Of a DNA stretch of 64,000 nucleotides, positions 33,001 to 46,739 are shown piece after piece. Below the pieces are notes generated by a model, which searched no databases, was not told the DNA's origin, and saw only the letters and a program-made list of their open reading frames with translations. Made by a program: the position numbers and the translations under genes. Source of the stretch: Isoetes taiwanensis (lineage: Eukaryota; Streptophyta; Lycopodiopsida; Isoetales; Isoetaceae); NCBI GenBank assembly GCA_021234155.1, contig JAJEKV010000002.1, positions 19,645,592 to 19,709,591 of the forward strand, in the 5' to 3' direction. The stretch's first letter is position 1, and the number at the start of each line of letters is the position of its first letter.

Positions 33001-35300
33001 AAAGCATGCACATCGTCAGCTAGGGACTGCCTACTACTGCATCAGCAAGCCACCCCGTGACTATACTACCCAAGTGCAGGCCATAACCCATACCCTGTCG
33101 ATTGCAAACAGTGCGCGCAATGCCCATTAGCATTGCCCCGATGATCAGAGAGATCAAAGAGCTGGGGTGCAAAAGCCATAATGTGGTGATACATGGTCTA
33201 ACTGATGAAGCAGGGGAGAATCTCATCGACTGCATCCAGATGTTGATCCTTGCCCAAATGACATTCCATATGCCAGTGCACATTGTTAAGGCAAACCACC
33301 ATCGCACTCAATGCCTTTACTGCCCTCGAGTGGTCACATTCACAATCATGGATGCGTAAGTGCGAGTAGCTATCTTGCTCAGGGCAAGCAATTGAAGAGG
33401 ACTGCTCTCTATGTTGACAATCTAACTCCAGCACAATAGGAAGACCGGAAGCACAAGTTGGCCAAAGCTAAGAGCCTTCGCAGATAGGGGAGAGCTGCAT
33501 GACTGATCCAATGTAAGATGCAGATCTTTTAGCTGCCAAAGGCTGTCCTTCTACCGAGGTCCCAGTCGTTCCTAACCATGCCCCTACTTCACTCACTACA
33601 ACCACACACCCTGCTCCAGTTGCCCCACATGTTGTTGCCCAATACACCGCATGCTGCTTCCACTTCTACCATCCCCTCCCCCTGCCCCTTTTGCCATCCG
33701 CATGCTGCATATCTACCACCATCACTGAGTCTGCAGCTACAGTTCCTGCCAATAAATAGGATTGTGCCTCCGCCTGGTTTTCTGGAATGTTAGGGCTTTC
33801 CATGGTGAAAGGGAGATAGTCCCAGCTCGGTTGTTGCAAATGTGGACCTCATCTTCCTCGTGGAAACATAGGAATATGCAGGACACAGGCGACCCGACTT
33901 GCCAGGATACCAGCTCTATTAAATCTTCAATGATTGCGGAAAGCGGGGACCCGCGGGGAGGGGGGGCTACTAGCGAAACAACCCCGACATAGTCAATCTC
34001 CTTGTGCAAGACGGATAGGCACAACCTGTAGATACACGTGCAAAACTGCAGTGGCAACCCTCTCTTTGTGGCGGCCTATCATTCCCCACATGCCGAGAGC
34101 AACTTCTCTCACACCCACTCGGATGTGGATAGGCTCGACCACTATATCGATCTATATGATGACATAAAGCTGCACAAGCTGTTGGCCAGGGTCATACTCC
34201 TTGGAGATTTCAATGCATACGTAAGGATGGAACAACCCATGAGATTTTATCCCATGACTGATGATGTGTTGCAGCTGCACCCTACAAAAGGACTTGGCCA
34301 TGGGTATCAGATGATACTCTGGTCATGTGCGATGGTAGACAATTGCTTTTGCTCCGCGGTATCTTTGGTATGGTATCGAAAAAATTTTTGGGCAAGATTG
34401 CAACAGCTGGGGTTCCTTACGGATTTGCAGAATGTAGTGTATAGGCTATGTGAGTGATGCTTAGGCCAGTTATAGTCGATATGCCAATCATTTGATAGCA
34501 ATATCGGGGGTCCGCCAGGGATGCAAGGCACTATCATTAGTCACACTTATTCAGGATCTAGTGGAGTTCGTTTCTTTCTACAAGATCAAAGTCTGGGGTC
34601 CGGTGGTGTCCGTCGCTACATGGAATGGCCTGGAGCAGGTGCAGAAAACCTTCTTAGCATTGACTAAGGGTGAAGTCCACAGTCCCATATCAAATCCTAT
34701 TATGGAAGATAAGTTTCTTGCCTCTTCAGAGGGGGGCCCTTGATCGCCACATCGTCTACTTTCAGAAGGTAGTCAATATGGATGACACTCGTCTTCCTAA
34801 CCTGGCTTATACTGTGGCAATGAGGCCGTAGCGCCTCAAGGCATGCTGGAGGGAAAAGAGAGCTCAGTGGCTAACCAAATAGAATGTGTAGGCGCGCAGG
34901 TGCAAACAGAAGCAGATTGCTATAGCTTGAGCCAATACCTTGACGCTTGCTTCCTCGGCAAGCTCTGGAATGCCAGCGCCCTTGAACAGATCAAGACAGC
35001 ACATTACTAGTGTCACATAAATCCCACATCTCAACAAGTTCCACAAGGCTACCTGTGTACCCATTTGCCTAGAAAAAATGCAGATTCATTACCGCGATTC
35101 ATACAGGTGCACACTGTCTCCGAATCGAGACAGGCAAATGGATTGGGAAGCCATGCCAGGACATGCTTTGTTAATGTTGCCAAATGGGAGCTATTGAGGA
35201 TAAATGCCATAGCCTTTAGAGTTGTCCATCATATAATCGAATACGGGCATGCTATGTTGCGTTGGTCAGGCACGACCAGCCGCTACATGTAATATTGAGC
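33000..35300 (+). mobile_element. LINE fossil with ORF1-like, endonuclease and RT pieces
   Basis: Decayed non-LTR element in three successive parts. At about 33120-33480, ORF1-like text includes NVVIHGLTDEAGENLIDCIQ and YVDNLTPAQ. At about 33780-34250 an endonuclease begins as VFWNVRAFHGE and includes ARVILLGDFNAYV, the EEP-fold motif with catalytic Asp and Asn. At about 34490-34740, reverse-transcriptase text reads SGVRQGCKALSLV, then KVWGPVVSVATWNGLEQVQKTFLAL. Many stops and frame changes are present. This type differs from the L1-like LINE at 6339-9232 and recurs as fragments at 38170-38990, 46740-47560 and 58253-58516. Confidence 0.7.
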
Positions 35301-36227
35301 ACAGCTTCAATACCAATGCTGGGATCATACCCTCAAAAGGTTATGGATCAGCTGGATCAGCTATGTCCTTGAACACTTACCTGACATGTATCTATATATC
35401 ATGATGTATATTTGTATAATTTGACAGCATTCTTAATAGTGCCATGATTTTTTCCTCGAAAACCTTTCGGGGCAGGGGTTTTTTAATTCGGACAATAATA
35501 AGTCTACTGCGCTCCTTCTTGGATTCCATAAGCTAATTGGTGTTCGTGGAGATAAAAACTATTATACTCTACTTTATTCTATTCCATTCAAAAATGTTTT
35601 GTCAAATCTCATGTAAAAACAATTCTATATTGCAGATGTATATTTGTTAGCAGAGTAATGTGACAATACATCAAGATTTAGCCTCCAAAATCTAGCATGT
35701 TCCATTGAATTGAAGATGCATCTTCTTGGATATTTAATAGAGCCATCTATATTCGGATATATTCAAACTCTTGATAAAAACTACCTTCTTCTTAGCTCTT
35801 CTGACTTCTTAGCTCTTCAAACTTCTTAGCTCTTATATGATTTCATCAGAAGATGCTAAGAAGCCTAGTCATATCCCCCCTCCCTTGGTGCCTTGGTGGA
35901 AAGAAATTTGTTACATGGAAAGAAAACTAGTCATCTCTAGCTTTGCTAATGGTATTATTTGTATGCTTCATGAAGCCGACGTGATGCACCTACACACTTT
36001 GGATTACGAAAACAATAGAATATAGTCTGCATAGCTTAGAATATTCGAGCATCTTTATATCTACATCCAGTTACTTATAGAGCTGCATCCAACTTACATC
36101 AGCTCTTTCCTTAAAGCATGCACATAGTGCATCTAAGGAGCATCATGTGTAAATATTCTATTGTGCTCAAGCACAAAAATCCGCTCACACTATCTCCTCC
36201 CAATTTGGGTTAAATTTCTTATTCATG
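35301..36227. other. Intergenic, no gene recognised
   Basis: AT-rich, short frames only. Confidence 0.4.
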
Positions 36228-37775
36228 TGGAAACCCTTCCGGTTTTCCCACAAACCCGGAAGGGTTTCCAGATTTGAACCCCGGAAGGTTTCCATTGGAA
36301 AATAAAATCAAAGAGGATTTTTGGGTCGACGATATCCACCATTCATAAATATAGCTCATTCAATGCAAGAATTGGACGAACAATTTTTGGAAGCAAAAGT
36401 TCCTGTTTTAGTTTGCATGTGGGTTTTTTCTAGCGATTGATAATCTGGGTTTTCTCAGGCGATTGATAATCCGGAATGTTTGTTTATGGGTTTTTTCTGG
36501 CGATTAATTTCTTCAATCTTTTTCTTTGTTTTCATTGGAATAGCTTAGTTCTATCTTATCCATGTCAAATAGGATTAATCTTTGTTTTGTAGGGCAATCT
36601 GATGGTCTTACGAAGCTCAATCTGAAGAGCTCTGAAGATTAAAAATTTGCCACGGATTTGAAGGCGCGCAGAGGCGATTTTTTGAAGTGCAGAATGAAAA
36701 TGGGTATGGTATGGAATGCTGTTTTTTCTAAAAAGGCCTTGTTGGGTCGGGTTCCTTTTGCTGCTTCGGCCTATTCGTTCGCCATATCCATCCAGCTCTT
36801 GTCCGAATGAGAAAAAGCTAGTCCAAGGATGCATTTATGGGCTCTCTTCCTTTAGCTGGTGAAGCGTCTAGCTTGCTTGCTTACTTAATTTTTCCCTCTG
36901 TTACGTTGCTATGACATTATCGGCAGGTAAGTAAATCCAACAACTAGAATTCTTCGTTTCGTAGCTGCTAACAATAATAATTAGAGCAGATGACGAAATA
37001 GAAGAAACGGGAAGTATCTAGCCGAAAATTCAATGAGCCGGAAGGAATAGATTACAGATGAAGGCTTTTGTATGGCCGGCTATGGAAGATAGTCTTCTCT
37101 TGATTAGATTTGCAGAAATTTAGTTGTCTTGCTCGGTTGTTTCAGGAATAGAAGCAGGAATTCGTGATATAATATAGATGCAGAATAAATCAGAAATTTT
37201 TGCTTTATGCTAGAAAAATTCTCAATCTATGACAGCCTGATTCCAGAGGCGCATTTTTGATAGAAACGGTGATGCAGGCTGGGCCGTTGTGATACGACAA
37301 AATTAGGGGCGCTTCTGGAACAAGCTTTGCCATGCAAAATCCAAGCATAATACAAAAACAGAGCATCCGCAATACCATTTTGGGATCTATAGAAACAAGT
37401 TCCGAGCAACCGATTCTTTACCAGGATCGAAACTTAAAAACAAAAAATAAACTCAGTGAAAGCACAAAAACGCTCTTAACTCCAACTGCTGCAGAAACAT
37501 TTCCGCGAAAGATGAAAAGAAGAGGATTCGGGTTGAAAAAGTGAAAGATGAAAAAGCTTCGGAAGATGAAAAAGCTTCAAAAAACGTGCCGCCTTAATGT
37601 CGGGCGTCCGTGTGGAAAGGCGTGAGCCATAAAGGCTCACGTGTATAAATATTTTGAAAAAAAATAATTTTGTGGAAACCCTTCCGGGTTTTAATGGAAA
37701 CCCTTCCGGCTTTCCAATATGGAAACCCTTCCGGCTTTCCATGGAAACCCTTCCGGGTTTTAGTGGAAACCCTTC
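36228..37775. mobile_element. Repeat-bounded element with GGAAACCCTTCCGG termini
   Basis: Both ends carry GGAAACCCTTCCGG. On the left (36228-36297) the motif lies in alternating orientation, forming a hairpin with CCGGAAGGGTTTCC. On the right (37673-37775) four copies follow each other in one orientation at about 23-bp spacing. The 1.4 kb between holds no recognisable gene. The terminal-repeat style recalls that of the MULE at 10562-18988, but the motif is different and no target duplication was found. Classification is therefore open. Confidence 0.45.
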
Positions 37776-38169
37776 AATTATCAAGAAGGGTTTTTGCAAG
37801 AAGGGTTGTCACCTTTCAATTATCGCATGATCGTGGTCAATCCATCTTTTTTCAAACTCTTAGCCAATATTGTTGAGAAGAATTTGACAGCCTAGGCATA
37901 ACTTATTGTTGTATGTGCTATAGAATAAGCAGGCTTTCACCTGAGATACCACAATAGACCCTATTTTCACATTGTGTGTGCTTATTGAAAATAGCTAAAC
38001 CCTTGAAACAAAAACTCTATATATGCTTTGTGGATTTCATTTATGCCCTTGATACATTAACCTTGTGACCCTCTTTGGCAAATATTACAAGCGCTTGGGA
38101 TTCCACAAGATCTTCAAAACACAATAGGCTCTACGAATGGGTGTTTGCTAAGTTTCCATCATCGACTAC

Positions 38170-38990
38170 CTAAATCAATAGCAACATTGGGGTACATCAG
38201 GACTGTCCTCTATCTCTTACACTCTTGGGCTTGTACATTGATGAAAATTGGAAGCATGGCTTGATAATCATAGTGGTGGAGGACCACATTTGGCACACTA
38301 TATTATTTAGAAACTTATGTATGCCGATGATGTTTCATTTATAGCACATACAACTATTAGCGTGCAATAACATTTACATGCTCTGCACACTCTTTGTGAG
38401 AACACATGCTTGCGAGTTAATCTTCAAAAGGCCAAGCTCTTAATATTTCAATCTTTTTGGCACACCATTCTCACTTTGCACTACGATAATCACAAAGATG
38501 AAGTTGTGAACAACAAGTATCTCGGTGTAGAACTCTGCAAGAATACACTTAGAAGCAATGTATCACCCTAAACATGTGACTACATATTGGAGAGCATCCC
38601 ATGCAATGCAATCCAATTGTTTTTACGCGGAGATTCATGATTGGTTACAGAAAGCACATTTGTTTTTGGACTTTAGTGGAGCCTAGTTTACTTTGTGGTT
38701 TTGAAGTGTGGGGCCTGTCATTAGTGCCACTACTTTGGAGAGCTTGGAATGGGTGCAATTCTCAATTACAACCTAGGAGTGATAAAATGGAGTCATATGT
38801 TATTCTTTTACAAAAGGCAGCTTAATGACCTCTTCAACATTTTGCAATGAAGTGCCATGCATATAAAAAAGGTACATGATAGGGAAGATGATAGGTACTC
38901 TGCTCTAGTGCTTGCCATGAAAATTGGTCATTATCATGCACATATAAACCCCACTTTAGCACTTGGATCACAAGCTTATTTGCTTGCTTC
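38170..38990 (+). mobile_element. LINE reverse-transcriptase fragment
   Basis: Broken frames carry KLMYADDVSFIAHTT (the YADD catalytic motif), LHALHTLCENTCLRVNLQKAK and, near 38690, LLCGFEVWGLSLVP. This order matches the second LINE type (compare 34580-34650). Several stop codons. No ends defined. Confidence 0.65.
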
Positions 38991-41900
38991 TTTGTCTAGA
39001 AAGAAGCTTGTAGCTATTGTATTAATTCATACATGATCCCACCAGCTACGAATCGAAACAAATAGGTGGGAACGACGGTAATTGCCATGAGATTATGTGC
39101 ATATTAGTAGCTAAAGGTTATTGAAGATGAAAATCATACACTTATTGTGATGATCAAGAACATTTATTTGACATTCGCATTATGTTCCATGGTTCCCCAA
39201 CTTATCAAAGCATCCTCTATGTATGACTTGGCATTATATATTGCAATCATAACGGTCCTCTTTGCACAAACTGATTTAGTATTGACTTTCTAGTATCATC
39301 ATTACTGCGATCCCATGGCCTAATAGTCTTCGTCGATGTTAGGGTGAGATTCAACTACGGCATTTGAAACTTAACTTTTAATTACAAGCAAATGAAGTTT
39401 TGACACGACTGAAAATTAAGAGGCCTGCCATATTTCACTTTCCCTAGTCTTTATGAGCATATGCCAAGGCGTCATTATTTTAACTATTTTTTAACTGTCA
39501 GCCAATGATCCCTGTCTTTTAAAAAATAAAATATGACCACCTATCTTTTATCGCCATTTGGAAGAAAAAGTTAACATTCTATTCTTGATCTGGCTATTTT
39601 TCCAATGGGACATGCATGAGTGTGGAATCTTATGTGCAAACACTCCATTTTATTATGGAGACTTTAGTGCCATGTGTATAAAAGACGCCCACTGTAATGG
39701 AATCTCACCCTTAGACAATCTAATCTATTATTCTATAAATTGAGACCATATCCAGAAGCTTCTCCCATTTAATTCAATTCTATTCATTTCTAAAAGGATT
39801 GTTAAAAGCAATGTATTATAGTTATGCAGGAAAAACTATCATTAAGTGGCAATGTCTATCTGGTGGTTGGACATCATGTTGATGAACTTAAATCGATGTT
39901 TTCTATAGTTGATATGAGGATGCAAAGGAGATGGTCATTGTATTCCAAAGAGAGTTATAATCTTTGTCAAATTTTGGGAGATGGTTATAGCGCATATTCC
40001 ATCATATGCAAAACCTATGGTTGGCAGTAATCTAATATCACAAGAGGATCTATCAACAGGGCACTTTGTTCCAAACCCTTATTTCTTTCACTATAATGAA
40101 GGCTTATAATTTTCAGGGCAATTTAGAGACTGGCAGATAAGTATTAACAAGGATGTGGAAGTATGTTTGAAAAGGTTGCCTTTCTCCAAAAGTGAAAACT
40201 CTTGCAGATTATCCATAGAACACCAAGGGTAAATCACGTGGTTAGTAAAGTATGAATCGAACATGTAGTCTAGATGCTCGATGTCGTAGATGCGTCGGTT
40301 GAGCACTGTTTCATAAAGGGCCTGAATGTTCAACCTGCTTGGAATGAAGGATATAGACATTTGAGCTTTCTACTTCAATTAAGGACATCACATTATCGCT
40401 CTCCACATGGACGTCAAGGAAAGCAAGTGCTTGGCAATGCACATATCCTTCTCGAATATGTTTGCATCTTTCCTGGATCTTGGTTTGAATGCATTCTTCT
40501 TGGATCTTGGTTTTTGGATTGCCCGTAGGGGGCAACCCTGTTGTTGGAGGGTGGAGTGATTTATAGATTATAGAAGGCCTCGATTTGTTCTGAGTATATT
40601 ATGCCATAGAATATTCTACATAAGCGGTTGCGATTGCTTGGGTTTTTTGTGATGCCAAGTGATTGGGATGTGTCTGACGATAGGGATTGTTTGGGTCTTC
40701 TTTGGGTAGCTATGCAAATCTCCTCCGGCAATGACGGTGGCATGAATGAGCTCTTCCTTTTCTTGCGGTTGATCCATGGCAGCGGGAGCAGAAGTGGAAG
40801 TACAGGTACATATCTCTAGCTCTTTTCAGGGTAGCACCATAGCCGGATTTGCTATCTGCTAGTGCCATATAGGGCTTTTTAAGCAGACAGCGTTACTCTT
40901 TCAACCCAGAAGCACAAATCAATGCGAAGGGTGATTGCATTTTGATGCATTTTTCCCGTTTAGTCTGAGGGTTTGCAGAACATGGTGATGCGTTACTTGT
41001 TTTGTCATTGTTTTCATTGTTCTCTAAGGAGAAAAACCTGGAAGTTTGAGGAGCCAATAATAGCTACTGTTCAGTCAAAGCTGCATGCAATTATGCTGAC
41101 GAGCAACGATGAGTTCTAGATGCTTGACTCTCATTTTTGGAGCTTACATAAGTAGTTAATAGGGTGGAAAGAGGAAGTTTTTGGAAACATTTGGGTTGTT
41201 AGACTGTCATTGTAGTGGAACAGTGCCTCAAAGCAGGGAAAATGATGACAACACAAGTAATGTGTGTGCTATTATGATGATGGTAGGGAATTGTATGGTG
41301 TGTAGTGTGTTGCTTACTACGATCTTGAATTATCATGTTTCTGGCTTCTGATGCTTCAACAGTGATTGCATCAGAAAATGTGTCTCTAAAGTTGCTGATG
41401 CTGCAACTTTTGCTTGTGCCATATCATTTTAAATTTCCATATTCCAATTAATCTGGCTGATTGTTATTATACAAGAAAGTATTTGATACTCGTTGGGCTT
41501 CAAATTGTTGCGATAAATTTAGTCAACATATGCATTCTGGTGCATGTTTATTGAATATTACTGAAATCTGAAAGCAATGCTAGTAATTCTTCTGAAGTAG
41601 CAGCGCTGCTTTGGGCGCTAAGCGATCAGGCATCCTAATTTGACAATTAGGGGTTCATTGAATTTTGTTGTCTTTCTATGTTGGCTAAAATCTCTTGGCC
41701 TCCTGAACCAACAATAAAGAATGCTAAGTTCTATCTTTGGACAACATTTTGAAGTCTTTATTCTTGTTTTGTTTCTTCTGTTCAGGCTTAACTTGATAAT
41801 TTTGAATGATTTGCAGCTTCTGACACAATTTATTCCATTTTTGTTCTATTTGATAGTACAAATGGAGTTAAAACAAAGTGGAAGAAAATTATGGAAGGAC

Positions 41901-42059
41901 TATTATGAACAATCAAAGGAGTATTAGCATGTCATTCACAAGGACTTTTTGCTGAATGAGGTTTTTGATTGGCTGCATTGCATCATACTATTCTTGCTGG
42001 TGCAGTTTAAGTCTAGCATGTTCCATCAGTGAGTTCTGTGGATGATACCTGGCTTGACG
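38991..42059. other. Gene-poor stretch
   Basis: Short frames at 39558-39743, 39824-40030 and 40274-40528 have no recognisable motif. A short GCCCGTAGGGGGCAACCC near 40521 recalls the dispersed repeat at 1156-1292. Confidence 0.35.
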
Positions 42060-42185
42060 TTTTGGCACTAATTCCGTGGAAGAACAGAGGGATGATTTGA
42101 CAGGTATGCAGTTGAATGGAAACAAAGTAAGAAAGTTGGAGTTCCTGTTGGCTGATGCAGTAGGACATGAGCATAGAGTAAATTC
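42060..42185 (+). pseudogene. D-cysteine desulfhydrase / ACC deaminase-like fragment
   Basis: The plus-strand frame reads [20 protein letters not shown] and EFLLADAVG. This corresponds to the conserved N-terminal block of PLP-dependent D-cysteine desulfhydrases, which contains the PLP-binding lysine (NKVRKLEF). The enzyme family degrades D-cysteine to pyruvate, sulfide and ammonia. After ADAVG the similarity stops, possibly at an old intron boundary (GTAGGA follows). I found no other exons nearby, so this is a stray gene fragment. Frame recognition is by the motif alone. Confidence 0.7.
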
Positions 42186-45132
42186 GTTGATCTACAAGTT
42201 GACAACTGAAATACAAAGCTACTACAGACACTTCCAATTCCAAAAACACCATGGTTTAATTTGCAGTTTGCAGCTCGATAGGATTATTGGAAATTCTTAT
42301 AGCCGGACATTGCAAATATTGGATAATCACGTCGAATTCTTAGGCCTGGATGGACCAATCGCTCGAGTTAGTAGCTGCTCAAAGTAGCATGTCATCTATA
42401 CTGTTTATAATGTTGGATCAAAATGCTCTTTCTGCGATTGTTTGTGGTCGCAGAACAGCAACATGTGCAAGCATATTTTGAAGATTTACATGATGCTATA
42501 TGGATTAATATGGCGCATTTTTTATACACTGTCTCAACCATTAACAAAACCTGATAACAATCTTCCAATGGTTTTATCAGAAAACTAGATTTGGAGTTGA
42601 AAATGTTACGTTAGAGTATTCAAAGGATGGTATTCTCATGGAAAGCATGCTCACAATGCTTCGGCAAGTCCGACATGAATTACAACAACTAAAATCAAAA
42701 CAGGGTTTTAGCAGATAAAATCAGTTCAAGATTGAAACCAAAATCAGGAAGTAAATTTTCAAGGCGAAGACAAAAGCAAGTTATGATTAATGGAAGCCAT
42801 CCAGGAATTATGCAATTGACCAGGTCACGGACTCAAAAGAAAAGAACTATGCAACAAGAAATAGATGTGGGCTTGGGGCAATGTCAAGATTTATTTGATT
42901 GCTCTCTTGTTGATTATACAGATAGTTATTGTGGTACTTAACTGCCACGCTATACATATCCACTCTAAACACCATTCTCTCTCTTTTAATATGGGGGGTG
43001 GTCCTCATTATACTAATTGCATCCTTGTTCACATCTATGTTTCAATTTATGAATAAACCTTTAAGTGTATTCACATGCGATCTCGATGAAAAATGGATTG
43101 GCTATAATATTTGGGGATGAGTGAAAACAAGTGTAATAAGACATGTTTTCAAAGCTCAAGCAACATTACATGTGCACTTTATTGCACTTGAGAATTAAAT
43201 CAAGAAGACTGTTGCTGACCTGCCTAAAATTAGATGCTTGTTTGTGGGGTTGACGCAACTTGCACATAGACCTGGTTCTCTGATTAGGCAAGTGTCATTA
43301 TACGGTTTCTACATATTATCTTCCAATCTATAGTTTATGCATCACGAATTGAGCCATATGTATAGGCAATTTAGTTACATAGTTAATTTCATTTTTATTC
43401 ATGATTTTTTGCACAATTATCTTTACATGGCCATACCCCCATTCTAAGGGTTGTAATACACCCCCATCCTAAGGTTATAATTGTTTCTACGAAGGCTCCT
43501 TGCAAATAGCAGCAATTATCGTCGTCTGACCTTCTAGCAGAATTTAAGGCATTGTGGACCCATCACAATACAGTATATCATCTGGTGCTCTAGAGCATCC
43601 CTTTGAAAAATAAGAACCTTGCCTTTTGCAGAATAATTTGATATGGGACGGTACACTTGATTCCAACGCTTCTGGGCCCATTCCCATTCCAAGAACTGGC
43701 CCCATCAAAACCTTAAATAAATGTGACTGATGGGATAATTGTAAAGATTTCCTCTACGACAATTGTTTTACATTGCATAATATCGTCTTCCAGCCTCCCG
43801 TCACCCATATTAGTGAACAATCCAGGTATTTGTATATCTGCAAGATTGAGAACATTCTAGAATAAACGGATCTCAAAACCTAAGGAAATTCCATAAAACA
43901 TAAAAGAATCTATGCAAGCCTAAAGAAACCTTTATGAACCCTTACAAACCCTAAGAGAATCTTGATAGCATCTAAAGATATATCACGAAATTTTAAAAAA
44001 CCCAAGGAATTCTTATACTTCTTAGTTAAAACTTTTTGTACTAGACTCTCCATACTTCCATTTCCAAACATATGCTTCTCTTTTCCTTGAAAAAAGTATT
44101 TTGAACCCTAATGGTTCTAAAATATTCAAAGTAATTGTGCATGCGTCAATGGCTCCTCTAAAGGGCAACCCATTGATGCGTTAGCATTTTGTTAAAGTCT
44201 TAAGCTAGGAAGCAAGTGGCAATAACACGAAGCACCAACTGTGGAATATCTTCTTTGTCCGTTAATCCAATTGTAAGGTAACACTTTGTGATTACCCCTG
44301 CATTAATATGTTTCCTTGGATTGAATAGAAATATGATTATTTAACTGAAAAAAAAAGCATTAAACATATGAGAATATGGCAGGCTGTTGCAAATAGACTA
44401 GCAGCCTTTATACCTAATCTTTCACAAATAGGAAGCTCAAAAGAGTCACTCGTTTAGCTATTCACAAGATCACATTCAATGTACAGTGGCTTAAAAACCC
44501 AATTGAGGACTTTTTCATATGGTGTGCACATCTCAGTTACGATGGTCTGAGTAGAAGTGTTCCTCCTCGACCTTTTATATCTTTGTAACTTTGCTTCGAC
44601 CTAACACTGGCCTATATGGTTCATTATTAGTTTCATTTATCAGACATTTCATTTTCATTTATTTTTTATGCAGTCACTATAGTGCAAGTTGCTGTAGCAC
44701 TAGTAGTAACTGCTCTCCACAAACCTTGCTTGACTATTTGAAATCTTAAGTCTATGACAACCGTACTACCGTCCATCCTGCAAAAGCTGAAACTAAAGAG
44801 CATTTGGTTAAAGGATTATTTCTGCTGCCATGTCCTGCAATCATTGCATGTCTGGATCAGAGACTGATGCCAACTGTAAAGGGGAAAGAGAGAGAAAACA
44901 AAACCCAAACATGAACAGAATGCAAGACACAATCTGGGAAGTTTTGAGAGTATAAACTACTGCATTGGCTCCCTTCTTATTCCACAATGATTTAATGATT
45001 ATTTAGCTGTCTTGGACCTATTGAACACAAGTTGCTCAAGCTTTATCCTACTCAAACCAGTAGATATAAACACAAGATAAATTCACCAAGGAAAGACATC
45101 CAAAAAGTCTTTGGATAAATTACAACCACCTA
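42186..45132. other. Gene-poor stretch
   Basis: A basic frame at 42732-42941 (KSGSKFSRRRQKQ) and others are not recognised. At 43860-44010 there is a short GAATCT/AAACCC-rich patch like the larger GAATC arrays. Confidence 0.35.
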
Positions 45133-46079
45133 TTATAATGGCTCATCATGGTCAGTTTTCCCAGCAGCATTTGTAAGTTCACTTAATGAATCAACCGCAA
45201 ACTTCTTCAAAGACTCTAGGTCCCGTTGACCTGTTGCAAAAATACTCATGCTCACATTCAAAAAGTTAATTTAAATCAATAAACATACATAACACAATAA
45301 CATAACATACCTGAATATTTCTTGTATTCCTCTCCGTTGTAAAACAGCTTCAAGGTTGGATATGCACTAACTCCAGCTTTTTCACAAGTAGCTTTACTAG
45401 TAGTACAATCCACTTGAGCAACTTCTATACCATCTGCACCTTCAATGGCCTTTCCTAGCTCCTGCCATATGGGAGCCAGTCGTTTACTGCAAATTCGATA
45501 TTTTTCAAATCCAAGTCAGTCTTTTAGAGCGATTAAACGTCAAACTATGACGACGCAAGCTATGCTTTGACAAGCCAAAATAGTTATTCCAACCTCTTGA
45601 AGTTGAACATGATGCATCAATTTTGCAAAAGCTTTTCTCAAGCACTTGACAAATTTATGAAGGCAAAAACATGTGAGCTCTATAGACAACAGACCAACAA
45701 GAAAAAGAACATGTCAAATTTAACAAGCATGCTTCAAAGTCTAAACCTAAATAAGCGCAGAAAGTGCGTACCAATGGCCACACCAAGGTGCAAAAAATTC
45801 GATGAACCACAAAGTATCCTGCTCTTTGATCTACAGAATATGTAAGCATGTCATAAATATGTGCATCCAGTTTCAATACAAGTATTGAAAACTTTTATAG
45901 CATGAAGAAACCCGATTTAATAGAAAATCTAGCAGTTTAAGCTACGGATCTGGAAAAACGAAAGAATAAAGATTTACCTTATCAGAATAAGTGGCATCTG
46001 TGAGCTTCACGACCTCTGCCTGAACAACGGCAGCAATTATTAGAAGCCCAAATATGGCGATATGCGACCTGGTATCCAT
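45133..46079 (-). CDS. PDIL5-1: PDIL5-1-type protein disulfide isomerase, 4 exons
   Basis: Small secretory-pathway thiol-disulfide oxidoreductase with one thioredoxin domain. Exons (minus) are 46079-45978, 45830-45772, 45486-45311 and 45230-45133, giving 435 nt, 144 aa plus stop, all GT-AG. The first exon encodes a signal peptide (MDTRSHIAIFGLLIIAAVVQA). Exon 2 gives WFIEFFAPWCGHC, with the active-site CGHC at residues 51-54; the last Cys codon is split by an intron. Then come KRLAPIWQELGKAIEG, VDCTTSKATCEKAGV, the cis-proline block SAYPTLKLFYNGEEY and a short acidic tail ending DHDEPL, without a standard KDEL/HDEL signal. Length and layout match plant PDIL5-1. Arabidopsis PDIL5-1, as I recall it, has CKHC at the active site, whereas here it is the classical CGHC. 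Confidence 0.93.
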
Positions 46080-46739
46080 CACCGCCTGTTTGACGGTTCT
46101 TCGCTACGGTTCTTATTAGGGCTTTTTCCTTTTTCGTTATCTGCCAAAAATTTGTAAAGTCTTCCTAGTATTCGGGGATCGTCCAATTTATGGATCATTT
46201 CAATGACCCAATCATTGCATCTCAGACATACACGTGTACACAAATATATACTTTCTTTTGTATTATTCAACCATTGGAAGGAAATAAAATACATGACCAT
46301 TGGACGTCATGAAATACCTAGTTTCAGTTTTTTTTCTTTCTTTTTCTTCTTTTGATCGGCGGAAAATAGGTTTTTTGATCAAGAGTAAAATTATATAATG
46401 TAAATATCTCATCTATCTGTGCATAATCGGATGTCGCATTCCAGAGTAGCTTTTTAAAGAGGTAGAAACCTGGTCACTTGCAAAAGAGATTGATATGGAC
46501 TATGCACTTGACTCCGAGTGCTTGGGTCAGAAAGGCTTTTTGTACCTGTTCCAAGTCATCCGAAGCAGTAAGTGATATCACCGGTTCCCATACTTGCAAT
46601 CCATATAGAGGAACCGACTCCATTAACACCCTGAACCAGTGCGTTTGTGTGACCAGTCGTAAAGCTCTACTCTGTAAGAGCTATTTTGCTTCGCATAGAA
46701 AGCCTTCCAATTTGTCGTCATCCCCTGCCTAACACAAGT
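46080..46739. other. Upstream region of PDIL5-1
   Basis: Should contain the promoter and 5' UTR. No element is defined by the sequence beyond pyrimidine-rich tracts near 46325-46365. Confidence 0.4.
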
